DNA of 64,000 nt, taken from assembly GCF_905475345.1 (NCBI RefSeq), contig NC_066609.1, positions 147,501 through 211,500 on the forward strand, given 5' to 3'. Shown piece by piece: positions 21,361 to 34,350 of this stretch. The notes under the pieces were generated by a model. The model had not been told where the DNA came from. It did not search any database and worked only from the letters and a program-made list of their open reading frames with translations. The DNA is from Vespula vulgaris (Eukaryota; Arthropoda; Insecta; Hymenoptera; Vespidae). Position numbers and translations under genes: made by a program. Numbering within the stretch: position 1 is the first letter of the stretch; each line of letters starts with the position of its first letter.

Positions 21361-21401
<41 letters not shown>

Positions 21402-22757
21402 TCCCTTCCTCGAGGAGGCGCCGAAGCAAATTATCGTTGCTCGCAGAGATAGCATAAAGGGAGACGGCACGGTTTCGCAGGATGGACAAATAAAAGCGTG
21501 CGAGGTCTCTCTCGAGGAGGGCTTTGCAAGATGAGATAAGAAAGTACCGTTCTAAAGTAATGGAAAAATGTTATGATAACAAAATATATTTCGATATTTT
21601 TCTTTCCGGGAAAATAAAAAACTTCGTTTTCGGCATTTGCCCTCATACAATTGATTCTCTGTCGCAAATCATCCGTTTAGACGCTTGAAGAAGAACGCAT
21701 GGATTACATTCTAACGAGAATCGAGCGAGTTTCGTCAAAATCCGATAGGAACATTACGTTTCTATCTCTCGCATACGGAACCGTTCAATTTTCACCAGAG
21801 AATTCGTCTCGATTAATGAAAATCGACGATCGATCTTCGAACGCATAAACATTTTTTTTTGAATCATTCACTTATTTATTCCTTTCTTGTAGGTATCAAG
21901 CGATAGATAATATTTCAACTCGTTTCAAAGATTCGTAAGATTTATCAAAAGAGAAGAGAGCTTAGAAAGTTATCTTCCTTCTAGATCGGCCTTTGAAACG
22001 AGCTGATTTTTTTTTATCTCTTCTCTCTCTCTCTCTCCCTCTCCCTCTCCCTCCCTCTCTCTCTATCTCTCTCTTTCTTTTTCTTCTCGATCCACCGCCA
22101 ACTTTGCACCGCGTCGCGAACAGACGTCGAGTTTGCGGCGACTCGAATTATCGGCCGACGACAGTGCCAGCGAGTTTCTCGAAAAGCAGGACCGTACAAT
22201 GTAGGAGTCCGACCTAACGTTTAACGTTAAACTCGTTGGAGAAGAAAAAAATGACGAGTAAGAGGGATAAATGACGAAAATGTATTAACTTAGGGAATAA
22301 TTTCAAAAAAGCGAGAGAAAGAGAGGGGAGGGAGGAGAGATTTCTTCCGAAGGAAGAAGCTTTTTTTCGTCGAATGCTTATTGTTGGTAAAAAGATCCGA
22401 GAGGATCATTTACGCGAGCAAAGAAAGGCATTCCGCTCTCTTTGAAAATAACGCAAAAAAGTGTCGGAGGGCTCGTCAAGGTTGTTACGTTCCGTGTTCG
22501 ACGCGTCCGTTTTTTTTTTCTTTTTTTTCTTTCTTCCCACCTTAGGAGTCTCTCTATCTCTCTTTCTCTCTCTAGTCCGTGACCTCGTTCGTTTCCCGAC
22601 GTAAATCCGTCAGAGAGCCGCGATGTCCGCGCGCGCGGTTCTCCGTTTGGGGACACCTTTTTCCCTCCCCTTACCTCTCACCGTCCTCACCGCTCGACGG
22701 CTTTCCAGCTCGTCGCTCTTTCTCCGTCCGTCCTCCCCACTCTTTTGCGAGTAAAGG

Positions 22758-22802
<45 letters not shown>

Positions 22803-23120
22803 TTCGATCGACCTGAATTTTTTCCTCACTCGAATCGGGAGTCCTGAGAGCAATTTCTCGACTCGTCGCGGGGTGGTCGTCGTCGTCGTCGTCGTCGAGG
22901 AAAACCCCGAGGAAAATCATCCGATCGATCTGCCTTCGGTCTTCAGGTCCGAAACGAACGAGAGGGACGGAAGAACGCGCGGTAGAAGCTAGAGAGAGGA
23001 AGACTAGACGGAGAGAGAAAGAGAGAGAGAGAGACGGTGAGGGAGAGTGAGGGAGAGCAAGGGAGAGTCGTAACACGAAGGAAGGTGCGAGCGAGAGGGA
23101 AAACTCGAGGCGATGGCGAA

Positions 23121-23152
<32 letters not shown>

Positions 23153-23300
23153 GGGCCAACACAAGTATGTGCAACGCGAGCTGCACGTGTATAGCGATGG
23201 TTCGTAACCGTGTGCTTGTGCGCGGGTGGGCGAACAGAGTTTTTAAGGGGTCTTCACAATTTGCCCTCTAAATCGGACTATTTTCTTTTCCCTCCCTATT
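20601..23300. other. Noncoding segment with several CT/GA tracts
   Basis: CT at 21364-21398 and in 22021-22075, GA at 22760-22799 and 23118-23148, and a short (CGT)n at 22877-22897. AT-rich spacers separate them. No non-repetitive coding frame was recognised. Confidence 0.6.
22760..22799 (+). repeat. (GA)n tract, 20 units
   Basis: Uninterrupted GA dinucleotides, one of about thirty CT/GA tracts of 20 bp or more spread over 15-63 kb. Confidence 0.95.
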
Positions 23301-24812
23301 GTTTTTCCTACGTTTCAAATTATAAAATAAAAGAGTGACGTAAGCATCGCGTAAGGTCGCGGAACGACGGATACGTAAAAGGGGATGCGAGGCGATATCG
23401 AGAGCGGGCCGGTTCTAAAGTTAACTTCATTAAAGGCGATTGTACGTAAGCAGATTTCTCGTTGAATGCTTCCCAGCCGCTAGTTATACGAACTGGTTAA
23501 AGATATACTTTTATTACGAAAATATATATATATATAGATACACACATATATAAGAGTTTTCCGAAGGCGTTTCGTCGATGGTCTATCTCCTTCGTAGCTC
23601 CTTTTAAAACGATTATAAACGCGTTTATCTTAAAAATCGAGAACGATTATTTTCAGATTATAGGATCCGATTAAAGGTAATTATTATAATAGTAATAATT
23701 TCGATATTTCCGATGTTTTCACGATACGTACGGAATTCGATAACGATTTTCTAGTAAAACTCGAGAAAAGCGAGTTCGGTGTGAAGGAACCTTTAAGTCG
23801 ACGGGGTGGACAGGATGAGGTACACGTACCACCACACCGAAATCTTACGAGGCTGCCTCTGCTAACTACCTCCTATCTGCCCTGCCCGAGGCCCTGAAAA
23901 CGTTCTACGTTACGCCTCGCGGGGACCCATTTCGCGCGAGCCTCTGCGCTACAGGAACGTGCTACGAATTTCGCGTACCCAGCGCATATACTTTACTAAG
24001 AATTTACTTTTTCCTCGAATCTTTACGTATCGTGATCTTGACTCGTCAATTTTAAGAGTTTCACGCAAAAATTGTCAAATCGAAAAAGATTACTGCGAAA
24101 ACGAATCTCGGACGATATCGTATTGAAGATCGAGATTGAGTTATTGTTCAAGACGAATATAGATCAAAGGGTCGTTTCGTTCGATCGATCGAAATAACGA
24201 TCGACAAAGGGATTTTTTCGAATCGAATAAAAAAAGAATTATCTAAGAGAGAGGGAGGGAGGGAGGAGAGAGAGAGAGAGAGAAAGAGAGGAGAAAAGGG
24301 AAGTACGTTTTATCGATTTTCCGTAGTCGAGGTTCTCAAAAAGGAGCGTAACGACGAAGGGCGTCGGACGGAAACTTTCTCTTCTTTTAGAAAAGAATAT
24401 TGCACGTGGCAAAAACCGACTGGTTCTTTTTGGTTTTTGGTGAAAAAAAAAACAAAGAAAAGGGAGAAAAAGAGAGAAAGAGAGAGAGCGAGAGAGAAAA
24501 AGGGAGAGAAAGATAGAAGCCAGGGGCGCAGCGATTCCATGTACGGCCCCGCCTCGCGAAAGAGGATGCTTTTCTTTATCCGCCGACGTGCCGTAAGCAA
24601 CCGAAAAAGGGCGCGAGAGGTTCCTGGAAGGAGCTCAGTTCGTATTCTACACGGTGGGATGGTCGGTGGGATGGACGGCGGGATGGCCGGCGGGATGGTC
24701 GAAGGAAGAACGGTCGAAGGGACGCGTCGAGGAAATGAGGAAGCGCGGCCGTTCCTCTCTCGAGCTCCCTTCGTACTACTTTTCGGACGAAGTACGCGTG
24801 GCACGTCTTTCT

Positions 24813-24853
<41 letters not shown>

Positions 24854-27314
24854 ACCTAGTAATAAAAGATCCAACAAAAATAGTCGTAGTTATGATAATA
24901 CCTTTTTTATACAGATGGATCAAACGGTAGTAATAGTAATAATTTTTATTTGCTTTCCACGATCGATGCTATTTACTTTTCTTTTCTCTCTCTCCCTTTT
25001 TTTATTTCTTTTTTTTCTTGTTAAAAAAATATAACGGTAATAAATGTAATAATGAAAAAGAAAGTAATGCGAAGCATCGAAAGACAGAATGGATTTATTC
25101 GTAGGCGTCGATAATGCAAATTATTCGAAATATCTTTGTTCGCGTAAGCCTCTTAAAGCTTCGTCTTCGTTTCATCGCACGATTCTAAGAGTACTTTCTT
25201 CGATATCTGGCATCATGAGAAACAAAGAAGCTCTTCCCTTTTATCTTAGCTACGGCATTCGATCTGCGAATGATCGCCGACGTAACTTTCTCTTATGTAA
25301 CGGAGGAATATGTAACGGAAAGGCGAAAGGATAAAGGGAGAAAATTTGACGTTTATGTCTTTTCTTAGTCTATACCTATATCTGCAAACGAAAAGCGACA
25401 GTATCCATCTTTCGATTCCTAAATAACAAGTCGAAGAAGAAAATCTTTTATCACGACGATCGTGAAAAAAGAAAAGCGGAAAAGAAAGAGGAAGATGCAA
25501 GCGACGTAGAAAAGTAATCGGTATGCGATTTCGTTTTGCTATCGAATTCGTTCGATTTCGATGCGAGAGTTAGATCGATTCGTTCATATACGTATAAATC
25601 TCTATAGTATCATATACTTTTGAAATCATACTCGTACGTATATATTTGTTAAGTCTCATTTCATATTTTCTTTTCCCCACAAAATCAATTATATTCACTC
25701 GTATTTCAAGATTAACGTTTACCGAGTATTACTTAACGATAGCGAGTATAAATGATAGCATAGCAAGTTGTGCCATTTAGTCGCACATTGTAAATACAAA
25801 TAGGTCAAATAATATAAAAAGAAATAAAAAATACTATTATACAACCATTATTATTACGTACGATTACGTATTATTACGCGTAATATGTAAAAAGTATTAT
25901 TATACAAGTATATTGTATAAGTAACTTTTCTTAGGAAAGAACAAAAATTGTGTTATAGAAGGTCGTCTTTTGTAAACATCGTCTACTGTATTTGACTCTC
26001 TTAGAAACAGAGACACACCGATATCGATAAACAAATTTACAAGCGTTCGACGCGAAACGCGATAGAAATTCGCTCCGACGTATAATTTATTACGTCCTCC
26101 TCGAGATCGGGTTATAATTCGATATACGTTTTATTGTAGAAAAGTGTAAGAAGAGAGTGAAATATCGAGAAAAAAAGGGTCGTAAAATCTATCGAACCCG
26201 ATAAATGAGACTCGTTAACGCGTTTCCGTTCATATTATTCGAAAAATGATTCTTAAATGCGACGCGAAATTTCTAACGATATAAACGATTCCATTCGAAC
26301 AGGCAAAAAGTTTGCTTTCGCCAATTTACTTATCCGACCAAAGCTATCTCGACGGCGAAAAGAAAAAGATAAAGCGCGAAGTTATTATAAAAGAAAAAGG
26401 ACGAACGATTCGGAAGGCTCAGGGACCATTGGAAATCAATTAAACGTTTCTGCGTATTCGATCATAATGGAAACGATATCGTGACGAGGATATAATTTAA
26501 TAAGTCTCTCGACCGACCGTCTCTATTCGAAGCGATGCGAGATAAATCGTGACAAAATGAAGTTTTCTTTTTTTAGAACGTTCGTAGTTCGTCCACTCGC
26601 GCGAGCGAGAGAAAGAGAGAGAGAGAGCGAGTTCGATTAGATAACGATGGCGAGCCTTGTAAATGGCCATTTGAGTAGTGCTTAAGCGTACGAAATTACA
26701 GTGTGAGCAAACATAAAGGAGAGAATGCGGAGCGCATCGTCATTTTGTAAATATTTCGTGAGGGAGCTTTATACTAATTTCGTGGAAAGTACCGATACAA
26801 ATTCCGGGCTTCGTTTAATACGTCGCTAGGACTGCCTTACGTTTTCGAAGCCACGAGTCTTGCATAAATTCATTAACGTATCCAACCCGAAAAGGAGTCA
26901 GCCCTGAAAAATTCTATGCAGGAAGCACTACTCCCATTTTCGGCTCTACCGCGTGCGAGCGAAAAAATAACAACGTCGTCTTCCTCTCTCTTCTCCTATA
27001 ACGCACTCCACGCCTTTGCAACAAAAGATCTAAGCTCGTCGTTATCGAAAATCTCGGTTGTTTTCATTAAATTTCTTCCTTCTCCTTTCGTTTCTTTTTA
27101 TTGGATTTTCATCGAATTAATTATTTTGATTTTAAATGATAATCGATGATATACTATAAACTATGTATATAATGATGCTTACGTATATGATATATATCTA
27201 CACACACACACACATAATGCTATTATATATTGCTATTAAACATATAATATAATTGTGCTATTATACACGTATACACATATACGTACGCACGCGCGTACAC
27301 ACAATATTATAGTA
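23301..27314. other. Mixed noncoding segment, mostly AT-rich
   Basis: Fewer arrays than neighbouring DNA. Repeat-free patches lie at about 23800-23980 and 26640-26930. A degenerate GGGATGG tandem sits near 24655-24710 and a GA tract at 24814-24849. AT-rich DNA covers 25500-26260 and 27100-27310. Open frames are short and unrecognised. Confidence 0.5.
24655..24712 (+). repeat. Degenerate 12-bp tandem (GGGATGG plus 5 bases)
   Basis: GGGATGG recurs four times at 12-bp spacing with variable linkers (TCGGT, ACGGC, CCGGC). This gives repeated Gly-Met and Trp-Ser-type frames on plus. Confidence 0.7.
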
Positions 27315-27704
27315 CAGGTAACCCTTGTATAACGCGGTGCTTAAACAATGTGGTTTCGATATAACGCGGTCTTGAAATTCAGGGAGTAACCCTCGTATAA
27401 CGCGTTACTTAAACAACGCGGTTTCGATATAGCGTGGTCTTGAAATTTTCAGATTTTTATCATCTTTCCACTATATATTTTTTAAGAATATATACGTGCC
27501 TTGCTTCGATCTTCCGTATGCTGTAAATTAGATAAAAATATACTTCCGTTTGTCGAATCAACGTTATTTGTACAATGTAAAATTTAAACAAAAGTTTGTA
27601 GCCTAATCCCGTTTTTTCTATTCGATCCGAGTCCCGTATAACGCGATCTACATAAAGCGGTATTTTTACGAAGCGAGATATCCGCGTTATATACGAGTTA
27701 TCTG
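27315..27704. mobile_element. Pogo/Tigger-like MITE, 390 bp
   Basis: The left end CAGGTAACCCTTG followed by TATAACGCGG is mirrored at the right end by CAGATAACTCG followed by TATATAACGCGG in reverse complement, giving imperfect terminal inverted repeats of about 24 bp. TA precedes the left end and TG follows the right end, so the expected TA duplication is decayed on one side. CAG-starting ends with CGTATAACGCGG-type subterminal motifs are typical of pogo/Tigger elements. There is no transposase frame, so it is non-autonomous. The left end is duplicated in tandem (units from 27318 and 27385, period 67). Confidence 0.65.
27318..27451 (+). repeat. 67-bp tandem duplication inside the MITE
   Basis: Two units, GTAACCCTTG... 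and GTAACCCTCG..., share CTTAAACAAYGYGGTTTCG and CGYGGTCTTGAAATT, with scattered transitions. Confidence 0.85.
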
Positions 27705-29246
27705 TGCGTCTAAATAAATAAATGTTGCTTTTACAAAAAAATAAAAGGAAAAAGAAAATATAAAAGACGCGAATTCAAGAATCGAATTGGATATAAAAGA
27801 AAACAAAAGCACAGATACGAGAGAAGGACAAATAGTGAAACTTGTATGCGTCATGCTACACGATTCCTTATAAGAAAGAAATCTTACTTTAGAACGTACA
27901 AATCTACAAAAAAAAAAAAAAAGAGAGAGAGAGAGAAAACGCATGACATTAATCTAAACGTGTTTTCAATACGTTTATTCGTTTCGTTTATTATCGATGC
28001 GATATGAAAAATTTCATAACGATATAGTGCGAACGAATAAATTCTTTTATCCAAGTTTATAAAAGTATCACGGATAAACGAGAAGATAGAAAAATTGGCA
28101 ATGAAAAGATAAATTTACCGTGCCCGTTCCCTTAATGCATCGACGCGCTCTTTTCTCTTCTTTGCAACGAAAAAAATCTGTGGTGAAACAGACGTGTTTA
28201 ACTTCATTTTTCGTTAACTTCATTTTTCCTTTTTACGTACTTATCTCGTTCAGTTGCGATACGAACGATAGGAATGTTGAAAGTATCGATTATAACGACA
28301 AATTACTTACAATTTATTACATCATCGCTTTCGTGCGAGTTCGTAATATTGTTTTATCCATGGGTCGAATGATAAGCTAGAAGAATTGATGGTAAATTAA
28401 TAGAAGAAAAAAAAGAAGAGAAGAGAGAAAAAAACGCAAAGAAAATAGTCGTGAGAATAACGTTTGACATTGATTTGTCAAAGGTGTGTGTCCGTTCCAT
28501 GCCGTTAGATGCATATAGTCCTGTTTCGAATTCGGCTTTCGCAGACGGTCCTGCTATTACCATTATTATAAGTTGATGTGACGTGACGTAATGGGAGTTA
28601 GAGCCGTATGAATGGGCATAGAGCAACAAGTTGCCACTAAAAACTGGGAGTGAGTTCGTGAGTTGAGTTCTGCTCGTTACACCTCTATATGTAGTTCTTC
28701 CTTCCCTATACTATACGTGCTATATACCCCGGCCCGTTATAAACCCTCCGGCTTTTAAAGTATTCTTTTTAAAGCGGAACTGTCCTAACAGACGTCACCG
28801 AGTCGTAATATTCCGCACGAGTGGGTGCGACGACAAATCTTTTCGATTCTCTTTTTACCACTCTCGATTTCTCTCTCTCTCTCTCTCCCTCCCTCCCTCT
28901 CCATCTCTTTCTCTTTTTCCTTTCTTTCTTCTTCTCTTATTCCTCCCCCTCCCTCTTCTCCGACAGTCTCTCTTTCGCTCTTTCTCTCTTTTTTTTCTAT
29001 CCACTATCGCATATTCTTTTTACGCTTTTCTTACGGCCATCCTCGAATAGATTTAAAGATAAACAAGATCTGATCGAAAAGCGAAAAGATGTGGCGATAA
29101 ATATGTCGAATCTTTTGACTTTTGCGTTCTCTTCTGGTGCATGGAAATAACAGGAAAGTAGTAACAGAAGAAGCTGTACGGACGGGTTCTTCGTCGGTCG
29201 GTAGCTTTTCTTTCTTATTCGAGCGCCCAAGCGCGCGCGCGCTACG

Positions 29247-29288
<42 letters not shown>

Positions 29289-29587
29289 GGAGAGCGAGAG
29301 AGAAAGGGGGGAGCAGGAAGTATTATGATATTACGTCGATTCCAATACGGTTATGCAAAACGGGATTAAGTTCACTTTTAACGAATAGGGAGAAAGGATG
29401 AACACGATTAAGTATTATACAGGATTTATCGTCGCGTTTAAGCTTCTTCTTTTTTTATCATTTTGCTATTCTCTTCTTTTTTTGTAGTTTCTTTTTTCAT
29501 CGTTTCTCTCGAGTTCTTTCATTTTCATGCGTTTCAACCGAATCGGAATTACTTTTGCTTTCGTTCGATAATATGCTTGAATATATA

Positions 29588-29591
<4 letters not shown>

Positions 29592-29640
<49 letters not shown>
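29592..29640 (+). repeat. (TA)n microsatellite
   Basis: A short GT run passes into about 22 TA units. Frames across it read alternating Tyr-Ile. Confidence 0.9.
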
Positions 29641-29642
<2 letters not shown>

Positions 29643-30654
29643 GTGTGCTCCAACTGTTTCATTTAGAAAAAGAAAATACAGATATAAAAAGACACGTACC
29701 GATAAAAGCATCGTATATAGCAACTCATCGTTGTCTCGTTGATTAATTAAAGCGAAATATTGTACTCGTCTTATGATTCATCGTTTCCTCACGTTAACAT
29801 GCGATCCAAGAATTTTGAATGATTTAAGACTATACATTGATTTAGCCTAAAATGCAAAAAAAAGAAATTTACAAATTCGAGTAATTAGAAAATTTTATCG
29901 TAATTCGTCCGTACGTATAGCTGAGACATTACGCAATTGCATTACATTACGGATCTCCTTTGTTTCGTGCGATACTTGGTGCGACGTGTGTATTGAAAAG
30001 ATTATGCAATTTTTATAATTATACGTGCTATATTAAAACTGTGTTCTGAAATAGTGTTGTAAGATATACGTACTACGCGCACACATAGATACATATATAT
30101 ATGTATGTGTATATCTTAAGCCATTGTCGACGAGCCACAAATTAATCGAAAGTGTAATAGAAAATTCCCCAAATTATTCAGAAGTGGGATACGCCCCCGA
30201 AATTTGCGAGGATAAATGATCGAAGACGCAAATATCTGTACGCGCGTGTGCACGATAATAAAAGGAATAACTCTTAAGACTTAAGAAATTGGAAATAAAA
30301 TTGGTCGAGAAAAACGGAAATACGCTTCTAACCGGGGCATACCAATTTTGAGGTTCGATAAACGCATAGAAACCGGGCAAGTGCAGGGTGATGTACATAC
30401 ATATAGCGTAGTACGGTCGGCTACTAGTTTATTAGGCATGACCGTACCGCAGCACGGTCGTGTCTTATACACGTCCTCCATAATGGGTACCGTGTTTGCG
30501 CGCATACGCGCATCGCGTGTGGACAAAATGTCGGTGAGACCGCTGCCGAATCGATCGCTGTGAAAGGATCGAGCAATCTACCATGGCCTACGATCTCTCT
30601 CTCTCTCCCTCTCTCCTCTCTCTCTTCAAAGCCAAGATACGAGATTCGAGATTT

Positions 30655-30700
30655 GAGCTTCGACATTCGACATTCGAAATTCAACATTCGACATTCGACG
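30655..30700 (+). repeat. Degenerate ACATTCG tandem
   Basis: Repeated ACATTCG-type units of 7-9 bp, such as GACATTCGACATTCG, sit next to related GAGATTCGAG units. Confidence 0.6.
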
Positions 30701-33280
30701 GAGATTGAGAAAGAAGAAAGTCAAACGGAGTATCGATGACGTAATATTCTTATAACGATCGACTTTTAATCGTACGTCGCGCGTACTTTCGTTCCTTTTT
30801 TCTTATTTTTCTCGAGGAAGAATCCGCTCGATAAAGACTAGGTTGCGAGTGAATGAACTCTCTCGCGTAACTTTAAAATGGCATATTTACGTTTGCGTAT
30901 TTTGTAAGCTCCATCGCGTACGTTAGTTCGTATCCGACGATTTTCGTGTTTTTTTAAGTACAATCTTGCAACAATTTTATAAGAGAGAAACTGATTCGCG
31001 TATAAACGCTAACTATCGCGATAATTGGCAAGCGTTTAATCTTTCATCCTTTTTTCCTCGCGAAGCGTACATCTGGCAAATTTACTTTATATAAAATACG
31101 GTGTAGTCGAAATTCGTATGTTGGAGGAACCCGATAACGTCTTTCGAACGTAGGTACTCCGTTAAGTCGGCTGTCGCAACATCCTGTTGGAAATAGTCGC
31201 GCAGCGCGTTAACTCCGCGTGCGTCAGTCGCGATTACAACGGGGTCTAACGGTCCCGAGTAACGCGTCGATTCGCGAAGCTGCGCACTGCTGCTATCCCA
31301 ATGCTCGCACGAAACTTTGCCGCGCCTTCTCGATCCTCGACGAACGATACATTCGCATGTATTATCGTCGCGACCAATCGTCCGAGCGGGAATGACGTCG
31401 CGAAATTGCACTTCAAAATTACGTTTCATTTCGAGCGGCTTAATCTCGATACGTGCAACCGATTTTTATAGTTTTATCATTCAAACTTCCGACCTCGTTA
31501 ACACTTGTTTTATCATACCGATCAGACATAACCGAAACTGGTTTCGATAGGTTTTTACAACAATTTTTACTCAAAATTTTCATCGCGCGTTTCCTCGACG
31601 CTTTGTACGCGCGCGTGATAAATTTTACGTACGCGCGTACGTAAACGCAATCGTACATGCATTAATCTTTTTCCTTTGCGTCTATTTTCCGAAATACGTG
31701 CGAGGTGTATTTACTCGGACTCGTTAACCGGAAAGGACAAATTAACGCGTCGCGAGGATCTCGCTTCTCTCCCGATAAAAGAATAAATAAATAATCTTTT
31801 TCTCGCACCTATAAAAGGATGCATTACATACGTCTGGATTATTCGTTGATTCACCCAAAGTTTCCTCTATCTCCGCTCTATAAATTTTCATATTCCGATC
31901 CGTACACGCAATCTTGTCGGGTTAACGAGTCGATATAATCGTCGATACTTTTGGCGTCGATAGTCCCCTTCTTAAGCCCGTACATACGAAACGTATATTT
32001 AGAAAATTCTGTCGATCTCATCTTACCTCAAGTAGGAGATACGTATAAAATTTAACTCGATATACCGGAAAAATTCCAAGTAGTTTTAGAATCGATCCAG
32101 GTGTTTTTTCCTTGTTATCTTTTATACGACACGACGAGCTCTCGAGATCGATGCTTTGGTAGAGCGTAAAGATGTCGAAATAATACGAAAGTTAAGACAC
32201 GTCGTTCGAACGAGACGTTGAATCGTATCGGGATTTCCTCGTAGTATGCGAGTTACTACCGTCCACTCCCGTCCCAACGTCCAATGAAAGGATAAAAGAA
32301 GTCGTTATCCATTCTCGACATTGAGATGCCACGCGGGTAGTTCTCGCAAGAACGTGGCGGATATGCGAGAAGCGGTTCGTCTCATCATGGCTCAACGATT
32401 CGAAGATCGCAGCGATGACCATACAAGAAGTTGGTCGAATCGCGGTTCGGTCGTGCGGAGGCCGAGTTTCATCGAGTGCTTTCTCTTCCTCTTCTTCTTT
32501 TTTCTTCGTCATCGTCTTCTTCTTCCTCTTTTTCTCCTCCTCCTCCTCCTTCTTGCTCGTCGTCGCGCGTCGTCGACTAGCCGATGCGACGAGCCAAGGT
32601 AGAAGAAGAGAACTAGGCTCTCCGCTAGATCCAAACCGCACGGCGACAAGATCTTCGATCCTTCGTTTTCGGATCCAAAGACGAAAGGCGATAGCTGCTT
32701 GAGGATCTTGCTCGATCGTTCCAACGAGATTTACGTAAGAAGAATCTACGATATTCTTTTAATCTTTATGCATTCCTTACTTTTCCGATCGACCGTAAAG
32801 ATTTGAAAGTTCTTTCGAAGACGAAAGAACGAGTTACTCCGTAAATTTTCCACAAACGAATCTCCGTCGCTAATCGTGCGAGCACGTTCGAGCTAACGCG
32901 TAAACAAAGAACTCGTTAAGAAGAAGCACGTTCTCGTCGATTCTTAAGAAAATTGATGGAAACGACGATTCGTAACGAACCTAAGAACGGCGTTCTGCTC
33001 TTTAAAATCGCGAATAGCGATAAAGCTCTCTCTCTCTCTCTCTCGCGCGATATAATTTGGCGAGATAGAACGAAGGAGGAGAGACTGATCGCGGATAGAA
33101 GTCTCCGTATCGGATGGCCGCATCGTTGAGCACGGAAGAAACGAACGTCGAGGGGGCGAGCGACGGAGGGGGAGGGAGGGCGGAGGATGGGAAAGGAGAG
33201 TAGTCGATGCGAGAAAGGTGCTGGAGAAGGAGGAGGAAGGTGGAGGAGGGGGAGAAGGAGGAGGCTTCCTCAACGACCGT

Positions 33281-33319
<39 letters not shown>

Positions 33320-34246
33320 GGTTCTCTGGCTCTATCTCGTCATGACCGGAAGCGGCGCGCGGGTCGAGCCCGGAACACGGCGATCTCGGTCGATTCCCTC
33401 TTAACGGTATACATCGCGGCGATCGATCGTGGGGATCGATCCTTCGTGGTGCGCACTCCTCGTTTCCCTCCACACGAAGAGACGCACACAACGTAGTACA
33501 TCGCATTCTCTCTCTCTCTCTCTCTCTCTCTCTTGGTTCCGTGCAACACGGCGTTCTCACGCGGTCGCGCTCGCGCATCCTTCGCACACACGGCAGTGTG
33601 AGAGAGAGAATCGCGCATACCGAGACAACGAAGCGTTACGGAGAAGGAGATCGCGCGCGCGAAACACGCCCACGCGCGACTCGCGGTACACACACCGATA
33701 GGGATTTACGAGCGGTTTCGGGCAATCGCGAATAGAGATTAGGCCGGTAATTAACTATGGATCTGGTCTGCAAGCGAGTTCGCGAGACGAGCGTAGAGTA
33801 GCGCGCGTTCGAGAGAGAGAGAGAGAGAGAATGGGAGAATGAAAGAGCGAGGGGAGACGGAGGAGAGTCGGCTCTCGATCCTCTATATACATAAGTGACC
33901 CCGGTGGCTCGCGGGAGCCAAAGGGAGACGAAAGAGGGAGGGTGGGAGAGAGAGCGAACGCGCTCAACCGAAAGACCGAGGGAGCAAGCAAACGAGCGAC
34001 CGAGAGAGAGAGAGAGAGAAAGAGAGAGCAAAGCAAGTAGCGTGGTAGGCGGGTGGGCGTCCAAACGAGGGAAGGGAAGAGGGAGCGAGCCGCGGTCCTA
34101 CCCCCGTTTTACATGGGGCTAACGTTATATATATATATATATAGAACGATATATATATATATCTATGTATGTACGTACGTATATATAGATATATATAGAG
34201 AGAAAGAGGAGAGAACCGACCGACGGACCGACCGTCCAACCGACCG

Positions 34247-34255
34247 ACGTCGTCT

Positions 34256-34334
<79 letters not shown>

Positions 34335-34350
34335 GTAGTCGTCGTCGTCC
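34247..34350 (+). repeat. (CGT)n array, about 30 units
   Basis: Nearly perfect CGT/GTC trinucleotide array, interrupted by CTT near the start and by CGCGTA near the end. It generates poly-Arg, poly-Val or poly-Thr frames. Confidence 0.95.

Larger units (their letters stand above)
27705..33000. other. Noncoding, with some repeat-free islands
   Basis: AT-rich at 27700-28400 and 29400-30200. Repeat-free patches are at about 28480-28840 (with a CRE-like TGACGTGACGTAA near 28579), 30330-30570 and 31085-31440. The last holds a 115-codon minus frame that is not low-complexity but resembles nothing I know. GA (29249-29283) and TA (29592-29640) tracts are present. Confidence 0.5.
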
